The notes beneath the pieces were generated by a model. That model did not search any database. It was not told where the DNA came from and was given only the letters and a program-made list of their open reading frames with translations. 64,000 nucleotides of DNA from Epiperipatus broadwayi. Taxonomy: Eukaryota; Onychophora; Udeonychophora; Euonychophora; Peripatidae. The stretch is from the NCBI GenBank assembly GCA_028023455.1, contig JAQFVV010012512.1:3323935-3387934 (forward strand), in the 5' to 3' direction. The position numbers were made by a program, and so were the translations under genes. Positions 11,482 through 23,300 of this stretch are shown one piece after another. Positions within the stretch are counted from its first letter, which is position 1; the number at the start of each line of letters is the position of its first letter.

Positions 11482-11614
11482 AATAGTCAAGTTGTTGTGT
11501 TGCATTTGTGGTCGAGAGGTCAGTGCGACCGCCTTGCACTTGCAGGCAGTTGCCCGGGTTGCGGGTTCGCGTCACGGCCGATGCTATGACACTTAAAAAA
11601 ATAGTCAAGTTGTT
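11482..11614 (+). mobile_element. Short tRNA-derived retroposon (SINE) with 15-bp TSD
   Basis: A tRNA-like body at 11502-11584: acceptor halves gcatttg and ccgatgc pair at most positions, a D-arm gtcg/cgac is present, an A-box-like tggtcgagagg is at 11509-11519, and a B-box-like gggttcgcgtc starts near 11563. The length (83 nt) suggests an extra arm. The body ends in a short acttaaaaaa tail. Perfect 15-bp direct repeats aatagtcaagttgtt lie at 11482-11496 and 11600-11614. The T-stem is imperfect, so this is a retroposed tRNA-like unit, not a working tRNA gene. Confidence 0.8.
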
Positions 11615-11978
11615 TAAAAATTGCTATTATCTATGAATGCGTGTTTATATTTAAAAATATATTTATTGACTTAATAAAATTGTACAGATGCATAATAAAA
11701 ACACTTTGTAAATGTTGACTCATCCATTGCTGGCGTTGGTCTGAAAAAAGTATGCAAGAGCCATTCTCCGCATTAGCAGGTTATAAAATGAGCAGATACG
11801 TACTATTTAGTTGGCATTGCCCACCCCTGCCAGTGCAAAGAATGACCCAATAATGTTAACTTATCAGCTGGGATAGATGTAGTATGAATTCAATGCCCCT
11901 CTAGAAGAATCTGACATGTTGCAACACAGACTACTTCTTCTACAATACACTATAATGTGGATATATCGGGTCCAAAAT

Positions 11979-12249
11979 TCATGTAGAGTCTGTAGGCCAA
12001 ACTAGTAGGCTCCATGTATTGTTAAACAAAAATCTAGAGGATAGTATCTTATCCTTGTCTTTAAGAGCTTTAAGCTTATCGCAAAATACAGCATTGGGAT
12101 CCGGTGTTGGTTGTGTGAACTTTGTCCTGCACCTTGTGTACCAAAAAGCATATGTCAGGAAGATTGATAACTTGATTACTGTAAAGTCTCCAGAGAAGAG
12201 ACAACCCCTGATGTCCAGGATTTTATCCACTGCTATAATGCAGTGTTGA
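11979..12249. other. G+C-elevated segment open on both strands, unrecognised
   Basis: A compositional island with an 83-residue frame on the minus strand (11979-12230) and a 76-residue frame on the plus strand (12019-12249). Neither has a domain I recognise or good splice sites. It could be a transposon relic or an exon pair. No function is assigned. Confidence 0.25.
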
Positions 12250-13080
12250 GAGATAATTCTTCGAATACTGTTATAATTAACAAACGTTTGTAAGTTGATA
12301 CGATGATAAACATTTTAATATCTTAAAACCTATTGAATAGACTTGAAGTTTTTTTTTTTTTTTTATAAAGCAATTATTATTTATAAAAAAAAATTCAAAT
12401 TAAGTTATAAAATATGTATGTAATTAATTAGAAATTACAAGAGTTTTTTATTTAAAACAAACAAACAAAGAAACTCGGTAGCAACTGTTTTTTAATATTA
12501 AACAGAAATGTTGGAAATGAGCACAAAAATTAAGTCAAGCGGCTTATATTCTTTCCATAACTCTAATAAATAAAATAATTAATTTCTTCATTATTATTTT
12601 ATATGCTAATTAGTTTTTATCAAATCACATTATTTATTTATATGCCTAGTTTATAACTTATACAAATTCGCAAATATTCTTAGACAATATTTAGCAACAC
12701 TGAAAAATCCTTTATGTAATTTTTAAAAAATAATTTGAATACAGTTAATAACTGAGAATATGGTTTACAATATATACACTTGTAAAGATAAACGTATACT
12801 GCAGTAGCACTCCAGTATCAGCGATTATCATATATATCAATAGTTTTAATTAACAGTAATTCAAAAAAATTTATTAAATAAAAAAATTAGACATTAATAA
12901 AAATATAAATGTATTTTCATCACATTGCACATACGTAAATATTAACACATATATTTGTGTTATACACATTTTCGACATGTGTAAAGATGAATCATATAAT
13001 CAAGAGTCTGTTTTTAAGCCAATACCTGTTGAATCCCTTTCAAAGTACAGTCCATTTAATACAATGCAACAACGTAAATA
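12250..13080. other. A+T-rich sequence, no feature seen
   Basis: Long A and T runs only, for example poly-T at 12350-12364. Confidence 0.4.
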
Positions 13081-13084
13081 TGTT

Positions 13085-13700
13085 TTTCACTTTTAAAAGT
13101 AGTTCGGAAGCTCTTTCAAAGTGATGCCTTTAATGCCATGTCATTTTTTTTACTTTACTACTTCTAAGTCCCAAAAAAAAATTTTTTTTTAGGCATATTC
13201 GAGAAAGTAACAAGAATTCACATTGAGCAAGCAAATATAGCTGAAAGATATGCTGGGTCATGTTAAACTTAGTTAAAAAGTGTTTCACAGTCAAGACTTT
13301 GTGCCCTGGCTTGTTGTGGTAAAGCTTGCACTCACCATTAAGCCAAAAATCAGGATGTTTTTGCTTTACAGCATCATGCAAACTTTTTAAAACTTGTACA
13401 TTTTAAATGCTTGGTTATTGTGAACAAATTCTGAGTGAACAATGCTGTTTTCATCCAAAAAAATTATCATCATATTAACATTGGACTTCATTCAACACCG
13501 ATGTGGCAATTTGATACTTCCATCAAACCACTCATAAGCTTGTTTTCCAGAGCAGCTTTCTTGTAAGCTGATTCAAACATGCCATTTTCCTTAATGGAAA
13601 ACAGAATTTTACATTATTCCAACTTTTCAGCATTGCAAAAAATCAACAAATAAGTGAGATGCACAGAACAAAAACATTTACAACACTTCAATACAACTTT
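13085..13700 (-). pseudogene. mariner transposase, internally deleted
   Basis: On the minus strand the N-terminal part reads FSIKENGMFESAYKKAA, like the start of mariner transposases. The text then jumps to a NVNMMIIFLDENSIVHSEFV block, the region around the second catalytic Asp. It continues with LHDAVKQKHPDFWLNGECKL and LAQCEFLLLSR, the latter lying where the third acidic residue is expected (PDLAPCDFFLF-like). The centre of the protein is missing, and stops and frameshifts occur. The enzyme would cut and paste DNA at TA sites, but this copy cannot. Terminal inverted repeats were not identified. Confidence 0.75.
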
Positions 13701-14087
13701 ACTCAATAATGGAAGTCAACAAATTGATGCATGGTGGAAGTGAGACATCTAGTAGCAGAAGCACATACTCTAGTATGCTTGTCCTCTAGATTATTATTCC
13801 AGTTATTTTTGGATATCCTCTCATATGTTTATATTTATGAGTGTTTAAAGCATATATTATTTAGATTTTCTGCTAGAAATCACTGCATTTTTGTATCTGC
13901 ATCAGTTTGAAACCAATGTTATATAAGTATGGTCAAACTACTGTATAAGGTTAGTATGATAAGTGTATAATATCCTTACATTAATAGTGAAGATTAACTC
14001 ATATAATTATGCTTTCTCTTTACAATCCAGACAACTGACTCCCACACTTCTATATTTTTTAACTAAATATCAATACTAAGTTCTAAA

Positions 14088-14156
14088 TATACTTGAGTAG
14101 ATTTTGGAAATTCTTTTAATACACAGATAAAAGAATTTCCTAAATCTACTCAAGTG
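14088..14156. repeat. Isolated 26-bp inverted repeat
   Basis: acttgagtagattttggaaa pairs with the downstream tttcctaaatctactcaagt across a loop of about 12 nt. I found no target duplication next to it, so its origin is open. Confidence 0.6.
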
Positions 14157-14698
14157 TGAATTCAAGCAATGGTCATAGAAGCGAAAGTCAAATCTGTGTC
14201 AAGACCTTTTATACTATTTATAATTGGGCATGAATGCTCAATAAAAAATGCAGTATAAATATATATAATTTTTCTATGTTATACAGATAAATATTTATCA
14301 ACATATGATATGGGCTAAAAATAAGAATGCTGTACAGAGCATAAACAGACACTTGAAATATCATCAATTAATGTTGCAATATTCTTGAATCTTGTCCCTA
14401 ATTTGTACTTTCTATTTTTAGCCCAGTTTAATTTCCTTGATTTTTTCAATGTTCATGATTCTATGCTTTTATTACTTAAGCATTAAAGTAAATATTGATT
14501 TTTTTAAGTTAAAGTAAATATTGAATTTTAACAACAAATAAATTTTAATTTGATATAGTTCTGTTTGATTAGCATTATGAACTTCCAAGATTTGTGGAGT
14601 ATGAATATACTTTTCCATTTTCATCTATATTTTACAATTCTTTTTATTATTTTGTTTTTTTTTTCTCTTTAAAATCACACTGATATTATCATTCATCT

Positions 14699-14851
14699 TT
14701 TTCTTGTTTTTATTTTGGCCTTAATATATTCTTATATTTAGTATCCTCCAGTCTTTTTTTCTTGTTTTTATTTTGGCCTTAATATATTCTTATATTATTC
14801 TTGTTTTTATTTTGGCCTTAATATATTCTTATATTTAGTATCCTCCAGTCT
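14699..14851. repeat. Tandem duplication, three partial copies
   Basis: Copies of the unit beginning ttcttgtttttattttggcc start at 14701, 14759 and 14798. The first and last end in the same tagtatcctccagtcttt. Spacing is 58 and 39 bp, which fits two slippage events. Confidence 0.85.
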
Positions 14852-16000
14852 TTCAACCTGCCCAAGATATCTCAGCAAGTCACATTTAATACTACTACTA
14901 ATTATAGTAACCATATGTAGGTTAATTAACTTTTTATTAGGTTACTATCATCTTTCATGGTTTAGTGCAGTGGTATATTTACAAGACTCAAGAGCTAACA
15001 TTCCATAGATTGCAACTTAACCCAGTCTCTTTCAAAACTTGAAAATCATATAACTTCCTGAGTGACAAATCATTTAATTATTTTTTAGTCCATTTGTTTA
15101 CATCTTTTATAGAGCCAAAAAAAAGTTAATGGTATTTTTTTCTACTTGTTGGTTGTTTCATAATAACAATTCACTTAATTCTTTACCTTACACAATATAT
15201 GACAAACATAGGTCAGCTTTACTTCAGGGCCATCTATAGTAAGGTTGAGTAATCCATAACTATCTGATAATAATGCATTTTAATCCACATCACCAGATTT
15301 GATTCTGATTTTTATCTTTATCAATGAGGCTTGGTTTCACAAGTAGAAGTAATACAGTTATACATTTAGCAATCACCTTTAAATCCACTTTACTATTCAA
15401 ACTAAAATCCTGATAATTTAAAACCCTTGAGTCTTCAATTGTCATTCATTAAATAAAGATAGCTTTGAATTTTTAAGCTTTTAAGCTTGGATGATATAAT
15501 AAATTTAGTGCTTGTTAGATATATAATTGCTTTCTTTCAAGCCTCTTTGACAAAGGCTACATCCAAAATCAAATTAAAGACTTAAATGCATTATCATCTG
15601 GTAAACACTGATTACTATAGGCTCTTGTTTTATCACATATAGTTGATGCAGAAGATTTGATTTTAAAGACTCTGAACTGCATTGCATAATAAATTCACAA
15701 TTCTTAAAGGAACTATTTTGATTTGGTAGGTTAGTGACTTGAATATGAAAAATAGGATAAGATATGCTTTTTTGGTCATTGGTATTCTATCTTCTATCTT
15801 GTCATTTATCATAGTTTCATAACTGTTGTTAGTTATAATTATTTAATTCCGTTAAATAATAGCAAATGTATGACTTCCTTGCTCAGGATTCATAAAATAT
15901 TTGAAAATCATAAGTTACATGGCTAGACCACGATCCACATACCTCAAGCTCCAGAGTCAGTCATTCTTTCACTGCATTGAACCATATAGGGATTTATGTA
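14852..16000. other. A+T-rich sequence, no gene seen
   Basis: No readable transposase, RT or exon. The segment 15918-15990 has somewhat higher G+C but no clear A/B-box pair. Confidence 0.35.
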
Positions 16001-16007
16001 AAGGTAT

Positions 16008-16125
16008 TTAGTAAAGTGGTCGTGTCATGCTCTGGAGTATAAGGCTCTCAGTTCAATCCCAGTTCTGATGCTTCCAGAAGTAAAATTTCTTGTGAACTCT
16101 CAAGCAATAAAACTATGCATACAAC
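16008..16125 (+). mobile_element. tRNA-derived SINE, copy with shared tail
   Basis: The tRNA-like head has ttagtaaagtgg (A-box-like) and agttcaatccc (B-box-like, 16050-16060). The tail around tttcttgtgaactctcaagc is homologous to the tail of the copy at 35668-35775, showing a family with a common body rather than chance tRNA resemblance. Confidence 0.5.
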
Positions 16126-16356
16126 GTCCTTTATTAAACATTTACTGCTTCACATATTTAGTCTCTGTACAGTAAAGTAATTTAATTTAAAGAAATAGCT
16201 TCTTTTGTTTAAATTAGTAAACAAATAATTCAGCCTTAATATGTTTTTTACTTCTATTTTAAATATTCGAATCATTAAAAAATCTTAAATTATTTTTGCA
16301 CTATTTATTTTAACATTACTTTTATATCATTTTTGTTATGCTACATGTGATAATAG

Positions 16357-16437
16357 GATCTTATAGTATAATAATTAGAATTTTGAGCTTATTATGCCTA
16401 TGACCTGGGTTTGAATCTTGTTGAAATATTTTTTTTT
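16357..16437 (+). mobile_element. tRNA-derived SINE head
   Basis: A-box-like segment tagtataataattag and B-box ggtttgaatc (16408-16417), followed by a T-rich stretch. Shares tatgacctgggtttgaatc with the inverted copy at 18497-18560. Confidence 0.5.
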
Positions 16438-16713
16438 TTATAACACAAACAGGCTTATGGTTTATTTGTTTTTTTTTTCTGCAGATAAACAGTTCTAAGC
16501 CATCCCAATTATTCATCTGATCATGATCAGGAAATGGATATCTACATATTTTAGCTAGAATGAAAATTATATGACTAATCTAGGTTAATCAAATGATAAT
16601 TGTTGCATTGACTGTCAATGGTTAAAGAAAATATGGCTTTGATATTTTGTGATCTCCACTACTGGTGAAAGAGAAGTCATATGTTTATGGAACCAGAAAT
16701 CATGACTATATTA

Positions 16714-16790
<77 letters not shown>
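16714..16790. repeat. Compound microsatellite (AAT)n(GAT)n
   Basis: Uninterrupted AAT units to about 16758, then GAT units to 16790. Confidence 0.95.
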
Positions 16791-16799
16791 CCTTTGATA

Positions 16800-17450
16800 T
16801 CTTTATATGCAGCTTTTATAAAAGCAGGGGATGAACTCTCTGATGAGTGCATTGAAAAACAATATCTTTTTTGGATAAACTATTAATATTTGAATGCCCT
16901 AAAAAATTATAGTATACATTCTAAAAAGTATATATTTTTGTTTTTAGATCTAATATCCTTAAGTTTGCATCTTTTGCTGTTAGATTAACTTCCAATGCTT
17001 TTCCAAAGGCTGTTATATGTGGAACAAAAGTTATTCTTCATTTAATGTAGTTAGTAATGTTTACATTAGTAAGATTAATAATAATAAAACAATCTTTTAA
17101 AAAATGTATTGCAGATGACTTGGACTTGATTTGTGAGTTAAATTTTCTTATTTGTTTTTGAATTTATTGACCAAAAAATATTTAGTACTGCTAGCCACTC
17201 TTCTTACATGTTTCATCTATCATAGTACTCGGTATGCAAAAAATTTCCACAGAAATTGTTATCACCATTTGTTATAACTATCCTTTTTATGTTCAGGACA
17301 TATAGAACTAGTATATGTTGCCTGAGTTCTGATTCATATAAAGATTAACATGAATAGATTTAATAGATCATAATATTGGTCTTAGACCCTGATGCATCAA
17401 TATAAGTAAAAAGACAAACAGCTTTTAAATATTCCACTAAAGATTAAAAG
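16800..17450. other. A+T-rich sequence, no feature seen
   Basis: No readable frame or repeat shared elsewhere in the window. Confidence 0.4.
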
Positions 17451-17454
17451 AGAC

Positions 17455-18290
17455 AAAACTATCCATACTGTAATGCCACTCAGTGCAAGCCAGAGTAATC
17501 AATGGATGCCAGAAGGTTTGTGCATAAAATCTCTATCTAGTGCCTATTCATCCAATATCCCCACTAGTTTCTAGCTTGTGGCCTTTATCAGTGAAGAGCC
17601 TTGGATCTAAGAGCACTGCACATAGATCTTAGGATCTAATGCAACCCTCCAACAATCACCTTTTATCTTTACTTAACTACAAAACTATGAAAATAAAATT
17701 GAAAACAATATTTTCAATCTCTCATTAGCTTATATAGTCATATAGGTCTGAACTCAGTTTAGTACCAATACATTTTGGTGTCTTTGGTTTTTTTTAATAA
17801 TCATAGCCACCACTATCCTACTAGAAAGGATTGGTATTAAACCACTAAATATCACATAATCACCATTTCTTATGCTTGCTCATAACTGTTATTAAAACAG
17901 GCAAAACTCTCCATTCAGTAGTGTCACAACCTATATGACTATATAAGCTAGTGAACTTAGATTGAAAATATTATTGTGATTTCAATTTTATTCTCTTAGT
18001 TTTGTAGTTAAGCAGAGATAAAAGGTGGCTGCTGAAGGATTGCAGTAAATCTTAAGATCTTGGTGCAGTGCTCTCAGATCCAAGGCTCCTCACTGATGAA
18101 GGCCACAAGTCAGAAACTAGTCAGGAGATATTGGATGAATAGGCACTAGATAGGTATTGTATGCACAAGCCTTCCAGCATCCATTGATTACTCTGTCTTG
18201 CACTGAGTGGCACTACTGTATGGAGAGTTTTGCCTGTTTTAATAACAGTTATGAACAAGCATAAGAAATGGTGATCATGTGATAAAGGTC
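17455..18290. mobile_element. Hairpin-family cluster, two opposed units
   Basis: A plus-oriented unit (about 17455-17880) is followed by a minus-oriented one (about 17935-18290). In 17880-18285 a block of about 75 bp, from cacataatcaccatttc through aaaacaggcaaaactctcc, recurs as its reverse complement at the right end. All landmark blocks of the family are present. I could not find a convincing target duplication around the whole cluster. Confidence 0.7.
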
Positions 18291-18496
18291 ACAGTCTGTG
18301 CAAAACCTCTTAGAGAGAGCAGTAAAAAAAAAAGCTGTGGTCTCAAGGCTTTCCAATTGCTGGGTAATAAGAGTTTGAGCAGTTTTCTGTCTTTGTCTTA
18401 TTCTCTAGTTAAGAATATCTAGATATCATTTATTAACAAATATTGTATAATGATCTAAGTACATGAAAGACAAATTTCAAACTTTTTAAAATTTAC

Positions 18497-18560
18497 TTCG
18501 CTGATTCAAACCCAGGTCATACGCATAGCAGCCAGATGTATCACTATTATGCCATAAGGT
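18497..18560 (-). mobile_element. tRNA-derived SINE head
   Basis: On the minus strand: cttatggcataatagtga (A-box region), then tatgacctgggtttgaatc with the B-box at 18502-18512. Same subfamily as 16357-16437. Confidence 0.5.
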
Positions 18561-19184
18561 TTACATTAATTATAATAGCAGAAGGCATCATTACATGTCT
18601 ACTAATGATGATCATGTATCAATAACAAACCTGATTTTGAAAAAACGTACACACACACATATATATATATAATAAATGCCATAACTTTTATATGTGTGAG
18701 AGAGCATGAATATGACAGTGAAAAAAAAACAAAGTGAGAAATATTCTTTTGTGAATTGAAAGTTAAAAATAAATGTTAATGCTCTAATTGTAAAAAAAAA
18801 AAAATGTTTGTAATATGATGTGGTTTACTTTGCAAAAAGAGTGTAGTCCAGTATGCTTATTTTTTTTCATACCTTGCCAGAACTTAAAACCATCATTTTC
18901 TAATTCTAATAGAATAATGCTGTATTATATTTTTTTAACTTTTCTGGCACCTTTCATTCCAAAATAAAATATTTTTGCTTTTAAAATAAACAGAATCCAT
19001 TACAAGTAATTATAAAACTCTTCAATAAATTAATTTAAATAATAGAGCAGTGAAGTACTGTACAAGTTATAAAGCAAATAATATTCCAATTTATTCTATA
19101 CTCGGATTAACATCAATCGCTAGTAAAGCAATAGAGAACATTAATGCATTAAACAACACTTATGGAAAGTTGATATATACTTTG
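18561..19184. other. A+T-rich sequence with short dinucleotide tracts
   Basis: (AC)n/(AT)n near 18648-18670 and poly-A near 18793. No gene seen. Confidence 0.4.
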
Positions 19185-19549
19185 CATATTCATGGTAATA
19201 TAGGGGATTTGAAATCAGACTTCAAGCATTCTTCAATTATCCATACTATCTCATACCACTGACACACCTGACCACATACATGTAGAAAAGATAAATAATC
19301 ACCAATATATATATTTCGTCCTAAACCAACACTCATCGATTGGTCCAGATTATCATTTCCCACACAATAAGTATATTGGTGGTTATTTATCTTTTTTTAC
19401 ATGTACATGGTTATGTGTGTCAGTGGTATGAGATAATATGGATAGTTGAAGGTTGCTTGAAAGTCTGAGTTCCAATTCTCTATATTTACAATTAGGCTCC
19501 AGGTATGTGAAGAATGCCTGTATTTCAAATATTTACATATTCATGGTAA
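19185..19549. mobile_element. Hairpin insertion with 14-bp TSD, second family
   Basis: Inverted arms of about 100 bp, with spacer near 19305-19370. The left arm starts with tataggggatttgaaatcag at 19199; the right arm ends at about 19489. The arms contain ctcataccactgacacac and its complement. Perfect direct repeats catattcatggtaa occur at 19185-19198 and 19536-19549, and an unpaired tail of 46 bp (19490-19535) lies only on the right. A third, solo arm-like copy is at 56590-56720. No coding capacity. Confidence 0.72.
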
Positions 19550-20266
19550 CAAATGATCTGATATAATGAATAACATATACCCAGGTCATCGAATTGAAAT
19601 CTGAAAGGAACAAGAATTTTTTTCCATATATGAAGATTTACATAAACCACCATTCTGCTTAAAAGTTTTTAGGTAGTTATTTCATAGCCAACTTACTTAA
19701 CCATGAAATTTTTGGTCAGTAAACAGTGATATAATTAAATCCCAAGTTATAAGCGTAATATAATGAGTCTATTTTAATAATGAAGAGGGGAGTGTCTCAG
19801 TCCTATGAATCCCTAAAAAAATGTTTTTTTTATTATATAAAATAGAATCACGATTATTATTTATACATAATATAAATATTACTCTAAAGAAAGAATTATT
19901 AAATAAAGTATTTTATTCTATCATATAGTTGTTGTTTTTTTTTTTTAAAGTTAAAAAAAGAATTTACATAAAAATTATATAATAGGAAAAAAAGATTACC
20001 AGAAGTTACACTCTGTAAAGAAAAAAGTTGTAAATATAAACAAAAAATGAGCACTAATAACGCAAAGCAAAAACAATAAATAGATAAATGACAAAAGAAA
20101 TTAAAATGAAATAATTAAAATATATAAGACATTTAAAGTGGATAGGATATCAAAGTTATCCAAAATAAGAATTAGACTGACAATAATACTAAAACAAACA
20201 AAAAAAACTATATCCAATGTTAAAAAAAAATATTAATGCATATGGAAGAAGACAAAATATAATTTC

Positions 20267-20267
<1 letters not shown>
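19550..20267. other. A+T-rich sequence, no feature seen
   Basis: Only simple A/T runs. Confidence 0.4.

Positions 20268-20360
<93 letters not shown>
20268..20360. repeat. (AAT)n microsatellite
   Basis: About 30 AAT/TAA units with one interruption. The poly-Ile/Leu frame it creates on the minus strand is an artefact. Confidence 0.95.
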
Positions 20361-20361
<1 letters not shown>

Positions 20362-23300
20362 TCTTGAAAAAGAAAACGATAAAGATTGCAAAAAGAATAT
20401 GAATATAAAGCACTATATGAAAAAGCAAGTACATAACCAATCAAATCAATTTTCAGCTCTTCTAAATTGCAGTTTGTAGCCTCATAAGTCATTGAATCAG
20501 TGGAGAAAAAAAATTAACTCGGATAAACTAAGAGTTTAAACACATGCAACTTCCTTCAAGTATTATAGCCTGACTTTCTATATAAAAATGTTAACTGCAA
20601 TTAATTTGTTTAAAATGTAAATATTTTCATAATCAATATACATACATTATTTACCTTAATGGGAACACAATTTCTGTTTTTATTTGAGCACTTAATAGTT
20701 TATTAAATGCCATTTTTATAGAATCCAAATACAGTGTGTCCAATGAAAAAATGACTTGTATTCTCTCCAAGCTACCTGTGATGATAGTTCTGAATCAATT
20801 CTGCAGAGACATAGTTTAGTTATTCACCATGATTATTTTAAGGTGTTAGTATATCCAATTAGATTGCAGTGTGTTTCTACTTTCATCTATCAATCATCTT
20901 CACTGTTCTGCCATACAGTCATAAGAAAATGTTCTTGAGACTCATGACTTCTCTGTCATATGCAGTTTGAATCAGTTCAAATATTTCAGTACTAAATAAA
21001 TAAAATTTAATATTAGTACATTGTTCCATTGCGGGTTAAGGTAAAAAAAACAGTCAAATTTCATATTGTAGCCAATAATCCAGAAATGTTAGGACTTTAA
21101 AATGTGATGAATAGTAAACTATATCCATATATAATACATGCATTGTTCAGAGAAAGTACTACAGGTAACTTAGAAATAATATCAATTATTGGTCATCTTT
21201 TCACTGAGCCACATAAATTAAATTCCATAACTTCATGATATTCAAGTGAATATATTCAAATTCCAAACATGATCCTATAAATTAAATGTCATCAAATTGA
21301 GACTCACAATGCATGATTTCATTTCTCAAGTATGTGGTCTTCAATTTGAATAAAGTTTATGGAAAATAGAAATTAATTTTTAGCATAATCATTTTTAAAA
21401 TATTTTTAAAATAGTGACAAAATATTAAAAGCAACAAATTAATCTTAAAAAAATAAAGTATATATTTTTAAGTTAGAATAATGTAAATGTATTTTATTGT
21501 TACCTACTATACAAGAGTAAATTTTTCTAAAACGACATTTAATATATATTTTATATTTATTACTGAAAATATTTTTTAAGTTAATGAAAATAACTTTGAA
21601 ACAAAAAATAGCTTTAGAAATAAATTTTAAAAAAGCTATCTTTCTCCTTTACTAATTATAATGTAAACAAATGCTATTACTATGATGCATAAATTGATTC
21701 CTATTATTATGTATAAATTGATTCTAAAACATTAGGGATTTTATGTTTACTAATTACTCCTGCCATCTAGATATAAAAATGAAAACTAAAATATAAAATC
21801 AATATCATTCCCTTGGAAACATTCAATCTAAAATTGCAATTCAAATATTAACATGCAAATTATTTTGAAATATATAATGCAAATAATCACAGCATCAACT
21901 AAAGTGAGTCATTGATTATGAAAAAAGAGTGAAAACTAGTTAGTATGCAATAATGTTATCATATTTGGAAAAAAAATGAAATATTTAAACCTCTAACTTA
22001 TCTGAAGAATGGTATTGTGAGGATTAAAAAACTGATATTACAAGGAGGGGGGTACTTTGTGATGAAATATAACTTATATGCTTGTTTTTTCTATTTTAGT
22101 TATGACATTAAGTCTATAAGAGATTAAAATAAAACTGTACTTTTAAATTATTAATAAAAAAAGTCAACATTACAGTATGCGATATATAGCTTCCATTTGA
22201 TCTAGTTATTTTTCACCAACATTTCAATATATTTACTGGAATATTTACACCATTATAATCACAATCCATATGTGTAAGTGGAAATGTACAGCAGAGTAAA
22301 CACTTTTATATTTAATCAGAGTTAATCAAATATAATCTACTTAATGTAATGAAGCCCATTTGCCATTGACTATGCATTTAAGATTGTAAAATGTTATAAA
22401 TATAAATCTTATAATGGAATAATTTGATAATGTGGAAGTACTGAAAATCTACAATGTTCATTTTTCTTTAGTGATGAAAACAATATAATTCCTATGAAAA
22501 TCCTTAATTTATAAAAAGTTTTTACATATAGAATACTATGTGCCTTGAGGGTTCAATTTGCCACCAGAAGGACCTCTGTAAATCTTTACACAAGATTACA
22601 ACCTTATAGAGAGCGGCCACTTTTATCTTCAACTTATATGTACTTACATGCTATGTGCTTAATAAATTAATATTTACAAAAATTGTTTTTCTAGATTTAA
22701 TATTTCTTTTCTTAATTTTATCCTATTAGGAGATTTTTTTGTACCTTTTTTCTCATTTTTAATCCTTCAGAAAATTCAGATTTGATGCTTTTCTGAAATA
22801 TTTTTTATTCTGAAACAATTTACAATTCGCTGCTTAAAAAAATCAGAAGGGAAATTTTTTATTCTTTACTCATCAGGTCAGCAATTAGGAACTTCGTTCC
22901 AAAATCCATTTATTAGCCACCTTCAACGCCCTACACTATTAAGACAATAAATAACACATTTGCTATTTTTACTTTTAGATGCTTGTCAAATTTTTTTTTT
23001 ACTATTTATATAAATATAAAAAATCATTAATAAAAAAAGAATCAATTTTATATATTATCAATAATAATTACCCTCTTTTTTTTGCAAGATCAGATCCATA
23101 ATATATCAAAATTTTAATTTCTATTTGTAAAATAATAGACTGATTTGCTTTTTATAATGAAAAATGATTTCAAATTATGTACGATTACAGTAAGTATGAT
23201 CAACACAATATTCTACAGTGGAACCAAAATCTGGCTAAGTGATAGAGATTATTCTTAATATTAACATTAAAGGAAACTATTTTTTTCTTTAATCTTCTAG

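Noticed and set aside
14088-14156. Hairpin as another member of the TSD-flanked palindromic insertions
   Set aside because: No direct repeat of 10 bp or more flanks it and it has no tail.
20220-20492. 90-residue minus-strand frame rich in Ile and Leu
   Set aside because: It is the translation of the (AAT)n microsatellite.
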